NCBI GenBank assembly: GCA_950097015.1
Contig: CATNEN010000039.1
Location: forward strand, 12,068,001 to 12,132,000
Source of the DNA: Macrostomum hystrix
Lineage: Eukaryota; Platyhelminthes; Macrostomidae
Reading direction: 5' to 3'
DNA: 64,000 nt
The position numbers were made by a program, and so were the translations under genes. The notes under the pieces were generated by a model. That model saw nothing but the letters and a program-made list of their open reading frames with translations, had not been told where the DNA came from and searched no databases. Each line of letters begins with the position of its first letter. The stretch's first letter is position 1. Shown here one piece after another: positions 12,442 through 23,637 of the stretch.

Positions 12442-12868
12442 ATCACAATCATAAAGCTGTTATAATATGTTATAATATGACCAATAAAAATTTAGAGGAA
12501 TAAGTAAGAAAAGTCACTTTGACTTATTGACTTTAGGCAGATGAAGCCAATAGATTTCAAATATACACAAAATTGTAATGATTGATAAGATTTTCAGCAC
12601 CCTATGAGCTTATCTCATCTAATAGGCATTTTAACTGAACGTATTTGGCAGAAAAGTATAGGCAGAAAAGTAAAAAAAAAATAAATAATTTGTTAATTGT
12701 GTCATCTATACACACTATAATACTCTTTGAAAAAAAAAATAACTCCTCAAAAAAGCAAGACATGGTCTGCAGACTTAACTTTTTCCTGTTGGGATTATTG
12801 ATAAGATCAACAAAAACAAATTATACTATCAAACAAACACTATTTTACAATCTGCTTTTAGAAAGACT

Positions 12869-12930
12869 TGTAGTTAACTACAAATTCCTTCAGTTCACTT
12901 AGCTGTTATATAGACATTAGCTTCAGCTAC
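12869..12930 (+). repeat. 62-bp direct duplication, copy 1
   Basis: This recurs at 14184-14252. The second copy carries an extra ggccta inside the palindromic ttgtagttaacta/caaattcc junction; the rest is identical for over 50 bases. The spacing (about 1.3 kb) differs from that of the 70-bp pair, so this is not one simple segmental duplication. Confidence 0.75.
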
Positions 12931-13097
12931 GAAGCTAATTGAAGGTGGGCCACTATAGGCTTGTAGGCCTATATAAATGGATAGGAAAGCTACATTTCTA
13001 GTCATCAGTGTGGATAAGCTTTCTATTATTATCATAGCTAGTATAGTTTTATTTGTTTATCTATCTAATTATCTATATCTATATGTTTTATGGCAGA

Positions 13098-13141
13098 GCT
13101 TATTCCCATGGTCCCGTGCCGATAATTTCAATTTTATCCAC
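13098..13141 (+). repeat. 44-bp inverted repeat, left arm
   Basis: Starts gcttattcccatggtcccgt. The exact reverse complement lies at 13614-13657. The right side also carries a partial tandem copy (tgtggataagcag...ttatcggcatgg) at about 13580-13612. The arms could be the ends of a roughly 560-bp inverted-repeat element. Confidence 0.8.
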
Positions 13142-13613
13142 ACGGTTCTGTTCTTTGAAACGAGGCCCTTTCAGGTTTGAACGTTTTGTTGAACCATCGA
13201 GCCAATAGATCGACAAAGTTGCCAGTGTGTTACGACAGTGTTCTACATTTCGACCTACACATTCATTAACCGACATTAATGTCATCCTGTTTAATTATTT
13301 TAATAACAACTTACTAAATATTTTGTCATCGTTACGTGTTTTCATTCGAATTGTATTGACTTAAAAAGTAAAAAGTCTATCAAAGAAAATCATACGAGTC
13401 AAACAGCAGAATTCTAGTCAGCACCAAACTCGTCACACATATTATACATCGTTGTTACTATTTTACATTACGCATTGATAGTGTACACTATACACTATAC
13501 TCTGACAAAGCAAAAGCCTTATGCTCAGAGAAGAATAGGTAGGGACTTGAAAGTAGACCTATTCATACAAGCTGACCGTGTGGATAAGCAGAAAATTATC
13601 GGCATGGATCCAT

Positions 13614-13657
13614 GTGGATAAAATTGAAATTATCGGCACGGGACCATGGGAATAAGC
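13614..13657 (-). repeat. 44-bp inverted repeat, right arm
   Basis: Reverse complement of 13098-13141 with no mismatch that I can see. No clear target-site duplication was found beside either arm. Confidence 0.8.
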
Positions 13658-13899
13658 ACTTCCATGTTTTATTTATATTTTTATCATCTCTAACAATTAC
13701 TTCAAGAACCAATACACAGTGAGTAGCTTATGATTTCCTAAATTAATTATAAAATTATTTCATAAAATATTACCACAATTGCTAGAATTAATACAAATTT
13801 AGTAGTTTTATATAAAAAAAGAAAAATGCTAAACATAAAATACATGATCATGATGTACATGCTTTAACTAGCCTACTGTAAGTCCAATTAGTACTCACT

Positions 13900-13969
13900 A
13901 TTTAAAACTTCAATTACAAACACATACAATGTACTGTTAATGCCTTGCTTTAATAGCTATGGAAAAATA
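13900..13969 (+). repeat. 70-bp direct duplication, copy 2
   Basis: Second copy of 12372-12441. Confidence 0.8.
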
Positions 13970-14183
13970 AAGCGGAATAAAACGGAAGATTTACTAGGCC
14001 TAGAAATAGATTTAGAAGCTACATAAAGTTGATTACAGCTGAATAAAAATACCATGTGCAGTTAAAAAGCAGTTAATATAATTGCTATTCCTTGAATATC
14101 TATGTATAACAACATATATGGTATTGCTCAGTAACCCAAGATCAGGGCTTAAGATAATAACAACAAAAAAATTAACTACAAAT

Positions 14184-14252
14184 TTGTAGTTAACTAGGCC
14201 TACAAATTCCTTCAGTTCACTTAGCTGTTATATAGACATTAGCTTCAGCTAC
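14184..14252 (+). repeat. 62-bp direct duplication, copy 2
   Basis: Second copy of 12869-12930, with a short internal insertion. Confidence 0.75.
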
Positions 14253-15481
14253 ATGTTAACATCTATATGTCTATATAACAAATAAAAAAAAGTTAAAAAT
14301 CTCATCAAAAACTTTAATAATCACATATTGTTACATTTTTTACAATTCACAAGAACACTAAAAAGGTATTAATATGCTTAATGAATATGTAGAGAGATAA
14401 GGGTAAGAGAGAGTTGAATTAAATTTAAAAAATTCACTTGGAAGCAAATAGCCTACTCCACTGCAAAAAAGAAAGATTCTTCCAATGGCAGTTTTGCATA
14501 GTATAGTAAGTCATTTGGCTCAGATGAATATACTTAATAGGCCCGATATTGTCGGATTCATTTGAATCAAACTGTTTTATACGTCAAGATTCTTTATATC
14601 CTGCAAAGTTTACCGGAGATTCGTGCTGCTAAAAAATTAAATTCTTTTTCGTTAAAGTTTACAGATTAGAACAAAACTTAATATATTTGCTTCTAAGGAT
14701 GCTGACATTCAAGTCTGAATTTTAAGGTCTCCTTGAAACAGTTTAAGGTACGTATTGATGTTAACCCTGTACAGATAATCATTACTAGTAAAAAGCGAAA
14801 ACATGTATATTAACGACGTGTTTGTTCGCTGCTCTTCCATGCATGTGACAGTGAAAAGCAATCAGAAAAATAGAATATCATCTTTAGTATATTGTCATAA
14901 AGAAAAGATAAGATACAGTATTTTGACATTTGACCTTAAAAGACCATGACCTTTTCGCCCGGCGGGCAGAAAGTCTTTAATAATTAATGGCCATAGATTA
15001 ATAATTAGTGCTCACTAGAAAATGGCCACGACGAGTAGAAATAGCTAACTGAGGCAAAATGTCTATGGCACAATAAATTGATACCCATGCTTTGTAGGCG
15101 TTAATAGTGAGAAGATTTAAAGTTTGGAGGCCTCGACAGAAGCAGGAAGGGCGAGGTGATGGCGCGGTTGAGGAAGGGGAAAACAGCAAAAATCGCGGCG
15201 AAAAGGAACGACGGGAAGGCGGAAAGAGGAACAGAAGATGGCATATGGGTGGCCGGCCGAGGCGCAGAACTGTGTACCGAGGAGCTCAGTGTTCAGCTCC
15301 AAAGAGAGCTGGTTGCACGATCGTAGTGGAAGTGCTCGAACTGAGTGCCGCTTTAATTTGGTAGCCGGTGATGTGGCGTGATGTGGTGTGCAAAGAACCA
15401 CCAATAACTCGCATCGTACGAAGTAAAAATTGTAATACGAGGTCTCGTACGTCGCGCGGACCTGGCTAAATCTCGTCGCAG

Positions 15482-15721
15482 GCTCCCGATTTCGGCAGTC
15501 GGCACCGGCAAGGTGCACCGAGTTCGTATGCTATCCCGACGCGGCTGGGAGCGCTGACGCCATTCCAGCACTCACCCCTGGCAAGGCTGTATCTGGCCCA
15601 CTGGCTGACTCACGGCTACGCCGATGATATCGCAAGGTGTACCAAAGGCAGTGACCTACGCGAGCTGCTAGCGCTGATCAAGCAGGCCATCCAACGGATC
15701 GGGTTTGGGCTTGCGACATGA
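15482..15721 (+). CDS. terminal coding exon, unknown protein
   Basis: After the acceptor ctcgtcgcag a phase-0 frame of 79 codons runs to TGA. The translation looks genuine rather than random: TPFQHSPLARLYLAHWLTHG, then a DLRELLALIKQAIQRIG helix. In the same frame a stop lies a few codons upstream of the acceptor, which supports an exon start here. No family is recognised. Upstream exons are probably in the GC-rich stretch from about 15100. This plus-strand gene sits among minus-strand genes. Confidence 0.45.
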   Translation, partial: APDFGSRHRQGAPSSYAIPTRLGALTPFQHSPLARLYLAHWLTHGYADDIARCTKGSDLRELLALIKQAIQRIGFGLAT

Positions 15722-15856
15722 GCACTGATCTCAAATAATCCAGAAGCGAAAGCTGCCACTTTAACAGAGATTGAGCTGTGATCATGATCGCACCCTTTAT
15801 CTCTCGCTGCTTGGCCGCCCTAACAGGCAAGAACTGATGGAGGAGAGCATAAAATA

Positions 15857-16083
15857 CCTGTGCGAGTGCTCAGTCATCTTACAGATGGAGGAAGAGAGCT
15901 TGAGCACCTGTGCGAGAGCTCAATCATCTTACAGATGGAGGAAGAGAGCTTGAACACCTGTGCGAGTGCTCAATCATCTTACAGATGGAGGAAGAGAGCT
16001 TGAACACCTGTGCGAGTGCTCAATCATCTTACAGATGGAGGAAGAGAGCTTGAGCACCTGTACGAGTGCCCAGTCATCTTACG
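15857..16083. repeat. 50-bp minisatellite
   Basis: About 4.5 copies of a 50-bp unit beginning cctgtgcgagtgctcaatca, with few substitutions. It lies between the 15482-15721 exon and the 3' end of SNAP29. Confidence 0.9.
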
Positions 16084-16390
16084 GATTAAACAGCCGAGTT
16101 AACATGCACGTAAATATATTTTATAGTATATTTCACAGTAAATTTTCACGTGTCCTGAAAATCAATCATAAATTAAGGAATTGAGAATCTGCATATATAT
16201 ATTATAATCAGAGAGCAATTATATATTGGCGACATTCTAAACTTGAGATGAGAAATTAAAAAACATTTTAATAATCTGCAAAAAAAACTCGTCAGTTTTT
16301 GCTTAAATGGTAAATCCGCGTTTGAGTTGTCGTTTCTAATTATATCAACAAGGATGACAGCCAGCTACTGCTGCAACACTTATATTCACT

Positions 16391-19344
16391 TCACTTCTTC
16401 GGGGGAGCCTTGCTTCCGTAAAGAATGCGGTTCATCTGGGCGTTCTGCTCGTCCATCTTAGCGTTAGTCCGGTCAGTCTTGACCGACATTCGCTCCAGCT
16501 GGCCGTTCTGCCTGTCGATTTCACCGCCGAGGCCCATGGCCAACTGCTTCAGCCGGCCCATGCCTTGCTCCATCTCGCCCAGGTTTTCGCTGAAGGCTTT
16601 ATCGTAGGTCGTCTGTGGCTGCTGCTGCTGCTGCTGCTGCTGATAGCCTGTAGCTCCGGCAGCGGGTGCGCCAAAGCCGAAAGCGGGCTCCTTCGATAAC
16701 AATAGAGATTGACAAAAGGTTGAAATTGGCAACCAGTTTCTCAACTGGGGAACCAGTTCCTGAACCAACTAGGGAACCAGTTCCTGAACCAGCTACGGAA
16801 CAGTTCCTGAACCAACTAGGGAACCAGTTCCTGAACCAACTAGGGAACCAATTCCTGAACCAGCTGGGTAACCAGTTCCTGAACCAACTAGGGAACCAGT
16901 TCCTGAACCAACTAGGGAACCAGTTCCTGAACCAGCTACGGAACAGTTCCTGAACCAGCTACGGAACAGTTCCTGAACCAACTAGGGAACCAGTTCCTGA
17001 ACCAGCTACGGAACAGTTCCTGAACCAACTAGGGAACCAGTTCCTGAACCAGCTACGGAACAGTTCCTGAACCAACTAGGGAACCAGTTCCTGAACCAAC
17101 TAGGGAACCAATTCCTGAACCAACTAGGGAACCAGTTCCTGAACCAACTAGGGAACCAGTTCCTGAACCAACTAGGGAACCAGTTCCTGAACCAACTAGG
17201 GAACCAGTTCCTGAACCAGCTGGGGAACCAGTTCCTGAACCAACTAGGGAACCAATTCCTGAACCAGCTGGGTAACCAGTTCCTGAACCAGCTACGGAAC
17301 AGTTCCTGAACCAACTAGGGAACCAGTTCCTGAACCAGCTACGGAACAGTTCCTGAACCAACTAGGGAACCAGTTCCTGAACCAGCTACGGAACAGTTCC
17401 TGAACCAACTAGGGAACCAGTTCCTGAACCAACTAGGGAACCAGTTCCTGAACCAACTAGGGAACCAATTCCTGAACCAACTAGGGAACCAGTTCCTGAA
17501 CCAACTAGGGAACCAATTCCTGAACCAGCTGGGTAACCAGTTCCTGAACCAGCTACGGAACAGTTCCTGAACCAACTAGGGAACCAGGTAAAACTTGGTA
17601 ACCAGCTGTGAAGGCAGGCTCACCTGAGTGGCAACCCTCCTGGCTTCAGCGGTAGAGCTGATAGCCATTGCCTTGTCAAGGCTAGCCCCAGCCGGCTCGT
17701 ACTGCTGGCCGGCCTGGGGTCCGCGCTTCTTAGCCGAGTCACCGCGGAACCAATTCTTGACTCCGCCGAACATTGAGCTCAGACTGTTGATGTGCCGCTG
17801 TGACTCCTTCTGAACAGCATCGATGTGGTCGAGTTTCTCCTCTGTGCGATTCAGCACTTCGCCCTGCCTCACCAGCTCCTGGGCGGTGTCCACTCCAATG
17901 CGCTCGCTGCTGAACATCGACTGTAGAGCGCGTCGCTGCGTCTCCAGTTGACGATCTTGAGAGGCCTGGTAAAAAAACAGTTTGAGCAGCAGCTAATTAT
18001 ATGACGAGGCAGATAATAGTTTTACTCATACCGTGTCTCAGCTCACAAACGCACGCGGATACTGAACGCAGGCACACACTCACACAGGGGTGCAAATTTG
18101 CCCAAACCGAATGACCGATTTTATGTGAATGTCCGAAACATGGATAACAATTTTCCGCTCTTAACGATGAACCAATTTTTAAAGTATCGTCGAGATAATC
18201 AGCGATTCTTGTCGAAGATCCTGGTGACAAGGACTGGTAAGGGGGCGAGTGGGTCAGCGGCTAACGTCGCTGCCTCGCACTCCAAAGGACGCTAGTTCGA
18301 TTCTCCCTTCAAGTCACGATTAATTTCGGGACTTGTTGGGGAGTTTGGACAGTAGCGACCGGCGGAGGTGCACCATATTTCGTGCAATCAAAGCTTGAAA
18401 TAATAGCTTCGCTCCTACCTTCTGTGTGCCTGTTCTGCGTTGTGTGAGTTGTGTGCGTTGGCACTGGGGCGTGAGACATTGCGGGGGTGGCTGGAGGGCG
18501 GGTGTACACCGCCGCGCGCTTTCTGGACTTCCGTCAGCGCGATTGGATAAGTGTACACTCATCACCCGGCCCCCCCTGAGGACTGATTTCTTATCAGCCT
18601 TCCGCCCCGGCTTGGTCTGCTATGTGCGTGTGGGGCTGGGGTGGGGGACACTGCTGCCTATTCTGGGTGCCTCCTGCCCACCCCGGCTGGTCTGTGCTGC
18701 TGTGTGTGGTGCCTGCTCAGGGGAGGCGGCGCGATGGGCGCTAAGCGCCTAGTTTGCCGGTCTGGGGGCGTGCCGCTCCGTCGCTTGTGCGACAAGTGCC
18801 CCGGGCCCCCTGCAAATAGATAGAGATAGAGACAAGGACTGGTCCAAGTTATCCATACAAAATCCAAGTTAACAATAATAGCCGACATGGTTACATGATG
18901 ACATTTTGTGAACAGAAAAATTATGCCTTTTTGGTGGTTTTTGTCAGCAGATACCCTCGACGTTGAATATCTCGACGATGCAGATGTCTTGTGATCCTGA
19001 AGGTGTTTCATCGGATAGAGCGGAAAATTTGAGCCCGTGTTCTGGATTTCATGGCGATTGGTTGAGCATTTTAGGAGATGCAGAAAAAAAGAATAAATTT
19101 AAATTCAATCGGCCTTGCCGCGGATTCGAGCTTAGGAACCTCGGTGCGAGAATGGGACGGGGCAACTGACCTGTATCTGATGCTGCATCGTTGGCCGACC
19201 GTCATAGCCGCCAGGGTTGTAGGAGGAGAAGTTGCTCGCTTGCCGATCCTGCCCAGTCTCGAATGGGTTCTTACTGCCGCCGCCGCCGCCGCCGCCGAAT
19301 GGGTTCTTGTCCTCAGTGTAGAATGGGTTTCTACTGTCGGACAT
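16391..19344 (-). CDS. SNAP29: SNAP-29-like SNARE protein
   Basis: The product is a soluble Qb+Qc SNARE that bridges membranes in endosomal, Golgi and autophagosome-lysosome fusion. There are three minus-strand exons: 19171-19344, 17624-17965 and 16391-16690. All join in phase 0 and give 271 residues, close to the usual 250-260. The N-terminus has three NPF motifs ([12 protein letters not shown], then KNPFETG), the EH-domain ligand typical of SNAP-29. Exon 2 holds the first SNARE helix ([15 protein letters not shown], then [10 protein letters not shown] and the [16 protein letters not shown] region diagnostic of SNAP-29). Exon 3 holds a short poly-Gln run and the second SNARE helix ([20 protein letters not shown]). 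There are no cysteines, so unlike SNAP-25 it has no palmitoylation anchor, as expected for SNAP-29. Intron 2 contains a large minisatellite and intron 1 contains a SINE. Confidence 0.93.
16737..17587. repeat. 23/24-bp minisatellite in SNAP29 intron 2
   Basis: About 36 copies of a 24-bp unit (ctgaaccaactagggaacca plus gttc), mixed with a 23-bp variant (ctgaaccagctacggaacag plus ttc). The array fills nearly all of the 933-bp intron, from about 37 bases inside the donor to about 46 bases before the acceptor. Many copies are open in several frames, but these frames are by-products of the repeat. Confidence 0.95.
18237..18826 (+). mobile_element. tRNA-derived SINE, family B
   Basis: The tRNA-like head (gggtcagcggctaacgtcgc, with B-box-like gctagttcgattctccc) is followed by a GC-rich body. 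The 3' tail is a short atagatagagatag microsatellite. The body differs from family A. It is antisense within SNAP29 intron 1. The boundaries come from the head and tail; no clear target duplication was seen. Confidence 0.7.
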
Positions 19345-19639
19345 TGCTTAGAAATCAAATACTGGCTGAAAAATTAGTGTCGAATCAGACGCCAATTTTT
19401 TTTGGGCGAAAGAAATTTGAAAAATAAACTCTGAAGAGGGACAGAATGAGCGGACTTGCTTTGTTAATTCTCAAATCTAGCCTGTACAGGGGTACAATGT
19501 AACGGCTGTACGTTTGAACTGCATTTGAGTTTATTCTAAAAATAGCCCCTGCCTGCACGTAAGAGCTCACGGCACAGTGTGTCATGAGGTGAGTCACAAA
19601 ATCTACGAGTAATATTAAAACAACAAGCCCTAACTAAGC

Positions 19640-19692
19640 CCTACATTTCGAGCCCTGCACGAGATGCGAACTCGCGACGACTTTCTGGTTTT
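19640..19692 (-). mobile_element. tRNA-like SINE head fragment
   Basis: The minus strand reads cgcgagttcgcatctcgtgc, a B-box-like motif, beside gagcccta-type sequence also seen near 35225. It is too short to be a tRNA gene and most likely a truncated SINE. Confidence 0.4.
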
Positions 19693-19884
19693 GCACAGAG
19701 TTGCAATAAAAAAAAACTATCGAAAAACACGTCAATTCACAATGGTATATTTAAAAAAACATCTCCCACATAAAATGCTAACAGATCCCCGGCAACACAT
19801 TCTGCAAAAGTGAAAAATTCAACACATGTCAACCAGCAATTATGGCACACGTAGCACTTCAGTGAAAGATAAAAATATAGTAAA

Positions 19885-20655
19885 ACACTGTCCACTAGAC
19901 ATTTCTCAAACTGTCCACTAGACATTTCTCAAACTGTCCACAATACATTTCTCAAACTGTACACTAGATATACATTTCTCAAACTGTCCACTAGACATTT
20001 CTCAAACTGTCCACTAGACATTTCTCAAACTGTCCACTAGACATTTCTCAAACTGTCCACAATACATTTCTCAAACTGTCCACTAGACATTTCTCAAACT
20101 GTCCACTAGACATTTCTCAAACTGTCCACAAGACATTTCTCAAACTGTCCACAAGACATTTCTCAAACTGTCCACAAGACATTTTTTAAAACTGTCCACA
20201 ATACATTTCTCAAACTGTCCACAATACATTTCTCAAACTGTCCACAATACATTTCTCAAACTGTCCACAAGACATTTCTCAAACTGTCCACAATACATTT
20301 CTCAAACTGTCCACTAGACATTTCTCAAACTGTACACTAGACATTTCTCAAACTGTCCACTAGACATTTCTCAAACTGTCCACTAGACATTTCTCAAACT
20401 GTCCACAATACATTTCTCAAACTATCCACAAGATATACATTTCTCAAACTGTCCACTAGATATACATTTCTCAAACTGTCCACTAGACATTTCTCAAACT
20501 GTCCACAATACATTTCTCAAACTGTCCACAAGACATTTCTCAAACTGTCCACAAGACATTTCTCAAACTGTCCACAAGACATTTCTCAAACTGTCCACAA
20601 GACATTTCTCAAACTGTCCACAAGACATTTCTCAAACTGTCCACTAGATATTATC
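19885..20655. repeat. 23-bp minisatellite, SNAP29-DHPS spacer
   Basis: About 33 copies of actgtccactagacatttct plus caa, with tagac/aatac/aagac variants. It occupies the spacer between the SNAP29 promoter side and the DHPS stop codon, ending about 20 bases before the DHPS stop. Confidence 0.95.
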
Positions 20656-20674
20656 AGACTGATCAGCTCAGGCA

Positions 20675-22867
20675 TCAAGCAGTCGGCCCATCCGTGGCCT
20701 TCTGTGTGGCCACCCGTTTCGCAAAGGTCTGAGCAACAATGAGCGGAAAGGCCAATGTGGCGTCTGAGTAGACTTTCACTGGAGCGGCGCTAAGTCGAAT
20801 CTTGCCCCAGCTGATTGCCTCGTCTGGCCTGGCGCCGGAGTCGCTGCCATCGAACTCCTGGCCGGTGTTGACGAACACGGCGTAGTCGGCTCCGTTTCGC
20901 ATCAGGTTGGCATTGCAGGTGTGGTGCTTGACAACGCCGCCACCGAGGACAATCATGCCGGTGTTCCTGGAGAACACAGCCTGAAGATTGATCAACCGGA
21001 TGTCCTCGATCAGGTCTAGGATTAAGCCAGGATTCTGGAAGCTGTGAAAGTACAATACATCGCCGCAGGCGCCGTCAGTTATTGACGGACAGAAGACAGG
21101 AATGCCATTCTTGTAGCACCAGTAGAGAACGGAGTCCGGGTTGTTGATTTCCCTGCGGGCAAATAATTGCCACAATTGACATCAGAGAGATGACTGAATG
21201 ACATCAGAGATGACTGAATGACATCAGAGATGACTGAATGACACCAGAGAGACTACTGATTGACATCAGAGATGACTGAATGACATCAGAGATGACTGAA
21301 TGACATCAGAGATGACTGAATGACACCAGAGAGACTACTGATTGACATCAGAGATGACTGAATGACATCAGAGATGACTGAATGACATCAGAGATGACTG
21401 AATGACATCAGAGATGACTGAATGACATAGAGATGACTGAATGACATCAGAGATGACTGAATGACATCAGAGATGACTGAATGACATCAGAGATGACTGA
21501 ATGACACCAGAGAGGTGACTGAATGACCGAATATATACTAAACTCTTAGCAATAAAGTACAGAAGTCAGGAAAAATGAGTTGAATACCCACCTGCCAAGT
21601 CGATGTATCAGCTTTGAAGGTGTCCAGTTAAGCTTCTGCTCATTTTGCTCAGCCAGCATAGTATTGAGAATTGGCATAAGCCAGGTTTCAAAGGCAACAT
21701 AGTTCTTGTTTGGCACTAGGAGGTTGCCAATCCGATTGATGCCATTCTGGCGCAGTTCAGCTCCGGGCCAGCGATGAAAGTCGCCAATGAATGTCGGGTG
21801 CATGCACTTGATCAGGTCCTCCTCAACAGCGCCACCAGTGGTGACCAGGACATCAACGAGATTGTGTTCAACCAGATAGCGAATTGATTCTCGCACGCCG
21901 CTTGAAATCATGTTGGAGGTGAAGGCTAAGAAGATGGTGCAGTTTGTGCGATCGCGGCCGTAAGGATTTGGATTGGACAGCTCAGACATGCCGGCACTGT
22001 CCCCCTGAGCACCAACTGCCGGATCGGAGAACTTGCAGTCCAGCATGCGATTGATTTCGTCTATGGCCAGGGCTAGGTTGGTGGCCTGGCGATTGGATGG
22101 ACAACTCAACTGCTGTGTCTGTTTACTCAACTGCTGTGTCTGTTTACTCAACTGCCGTGTCTGTTTACTCAACTGCCGTGTCTGTTTACTCAACTGCCGT
22201 GTTTGTTTACTCAACTGCTGTGTCTGTTTACTCAACTTCCGTGTCTGTTTACTCAACTGCCGTGTCTGTTTACTCAACTGCTGTGTCTGTTTACTCAACT
22301 GCTGTGTCTGTTTACTCAACTGCCGTGTCTGTTTACTCAACTGCTGTGTCTGTTTACTCAACTGCTGTGTCTGTTTACTCAACTGCCGTGTCTGTTTACT
22401 CAACTGCCGTGTCTGTCTACTCAACTGCCGTGTCTGTTTACTCAACTGCCGTGTCTGTCTACTCAACTGCCGTGTCTGTTTACTCAACTGCCGTGTCTGT
22501 CTACTCAACTGCCGTGTCTGTCTACTCAACTGCCGTGTCTGTTTACTCAACTGCCGTGTCTGTCTACTCAACTGCCGTGTCTGTTTACTCAACTGCCGTC
22601 TCTGTTTACTCAACTACCGTGTCTGTTTACTCAACTACCGTGTCTGTTTACTCAACAGTTTATTAACAAACGGAACCAAAGACGGTGGCTCACCTGGAAG
22701 CCGGTGGTCGCAAAGGATTTCATCAGCGCGTCCAGACTGCCACCATCGGGCGCATTGAAGTCGTGACCGCGAACCGGAGCCTCAACGCCCAGCGGCAGCT
22801 GGCCAGAAGCCATCAGCACCGCCTGCTGGCTTATCTGCGGTGGCTGCTGCGGATGCCGATTCGACAT
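20675..22867 (-). CDS. DHPS: deoxyhypusine synthase
   Basis: This enzyme transfers the aminobutyl group of spermidine, with NAD, to one lysine of eIF5A, the first step of hypusine formation in the cytosol. The exons are 22694-22867, 21592-22085 and 20675-21152 (minus). They join in phases 0 and 2 and give 381 residues against about 370 in other animals. Visible family blocks are [80 protein letters not shown] and a C-terminal [17 protein letters not shown]. The lysine of SWGKI (about residue 340) corresponds to the catalytic lysine that forms the enzyme-substrate imine. The start chosen gives [10 protein letters not shown]; an in-frame ATG six codons earlier is possible. Both introns consist almost wholly of minisatellite DNA. 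Confidence 0.97.
21180..21525. repeat. 20-bp minisatellite in DHPS intron 2
   Basis: About 17 copies of gatgactgaatgacatcaga with occasional gagactactgattgacatca variants. It occupies most of the 439-bp intron. Confidence 0.95.
22098..22655. repeat. 21-bp minisatellite in DHPS intron 1
   Basis: About 27 copies of aactgccgtgtctgtttact plus c. The unit length is a multiple of three and the array has no stop in several frames. On the gene strand one frame reads a QLSKQTR heptad repeat that continues without a stop into DHPS exon 2. Confidence 0.95.
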
Positions 22868-22944
22868 GACGCTGAAACGGACCATAGAGTCAGTTGGATG
22901 AATTAGGACTCAAATTGACTCGATATCTGATGCGTCAGCTAGCT

Positions 22945-23385
22945 CAGCATGGTGTACTCAGGGTGAGCTCAGCATGGTGTACTCAGGGTGAGCTCAGCAT
23001 GGTGTACTCAGGGTGAGCTCAGCATGGTGTACTCAGGGTGAGCTCAGCATAGTGTACTCAGGGTGAGCTCAGCATGGTGTACTCAGGGTGAGCTCAGCAT
23101 GGTGTACTCAGGGTGAGCTCAGCATGGTGTACTCAGGGTGAGCTCAGCATGGTGTACTCAGAGTGAGCTCAGCATGGTGTACTCAGGGTGAGCTCAGCAT
23201 GGTGTACTCAGGGTGAGCTCAGCATGGTGTACTCAGGGTGAGCTCAGCATGGTGTACTCAGGGTGAACTCAGCATGGTGTACTCAACTAGCTCAGCATGG
23301 TGTACTCAACTAGCTCAGCATGGTGTACTCAACTAGCTCAGCATGGAGTACTCAGGGACTCAACTAGCTCAGCAAGGAGTACTCA
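22945..23385. repeat. 25-bp minisatellite, DHPS-MFSD9 spacer
   Basis: About 17 copies of gtgagctcagcatggtgtac plus tcagg, degrading at the right end into a shorter actcaactagctcagcatgg form. It lies immediately upstream of DHPS, where the promoter or 5' UTR would be expected. Confidence 0.93.
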
Positions 23386-23637
23386 GGGACTCATCTCATA
23401 TCGTAAAAAACGGACACTGAGTCATTCACTGCAACATAGCAAAATCACTTTCTGTGACACACCAATGAGGTTGTTGTCTCCAGGTTTTTAAAACAAAACC
23501 AAACAAGGCTTACTTTCAAAAGTAACGAGAACACTTTACAACGATAAAATTTGAAAGACTAGAAAATCAAACATTTTTTGGCACAGATTTGAAGCCACTA
23601 AATATCAGTTTCTATGAGATTGATTGAGGATAACCAA

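Larger units (their letters stand above)
12348..15481. other. AT-rich spacer with local duplications
   Basis: No coding exon is visible. It contains two separate pairs of direct duplications and one 44-bp inverted pair, listed individually, and otherwise AT-rich unique sequence. From 15100 to 15480 it becomes GC-richer and may be the 5' part of the plus-strand gene whose last exon starts at 15482. Confidence 0.5.

Noticed and set aside
19885-20655. Array with regular short units that could resemble a CRISPR array
   Set aside because: There are no unique spacers between units, and the genome is a spliced animal genome; it is a plain tandem repeat.
22097-22766. Long open frames across the DHPS intron 1 array on the plus strand
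   Set aside because: They are 21-bp periodic translations of the repeat with no start context, splice sites or non-repeat sequence.
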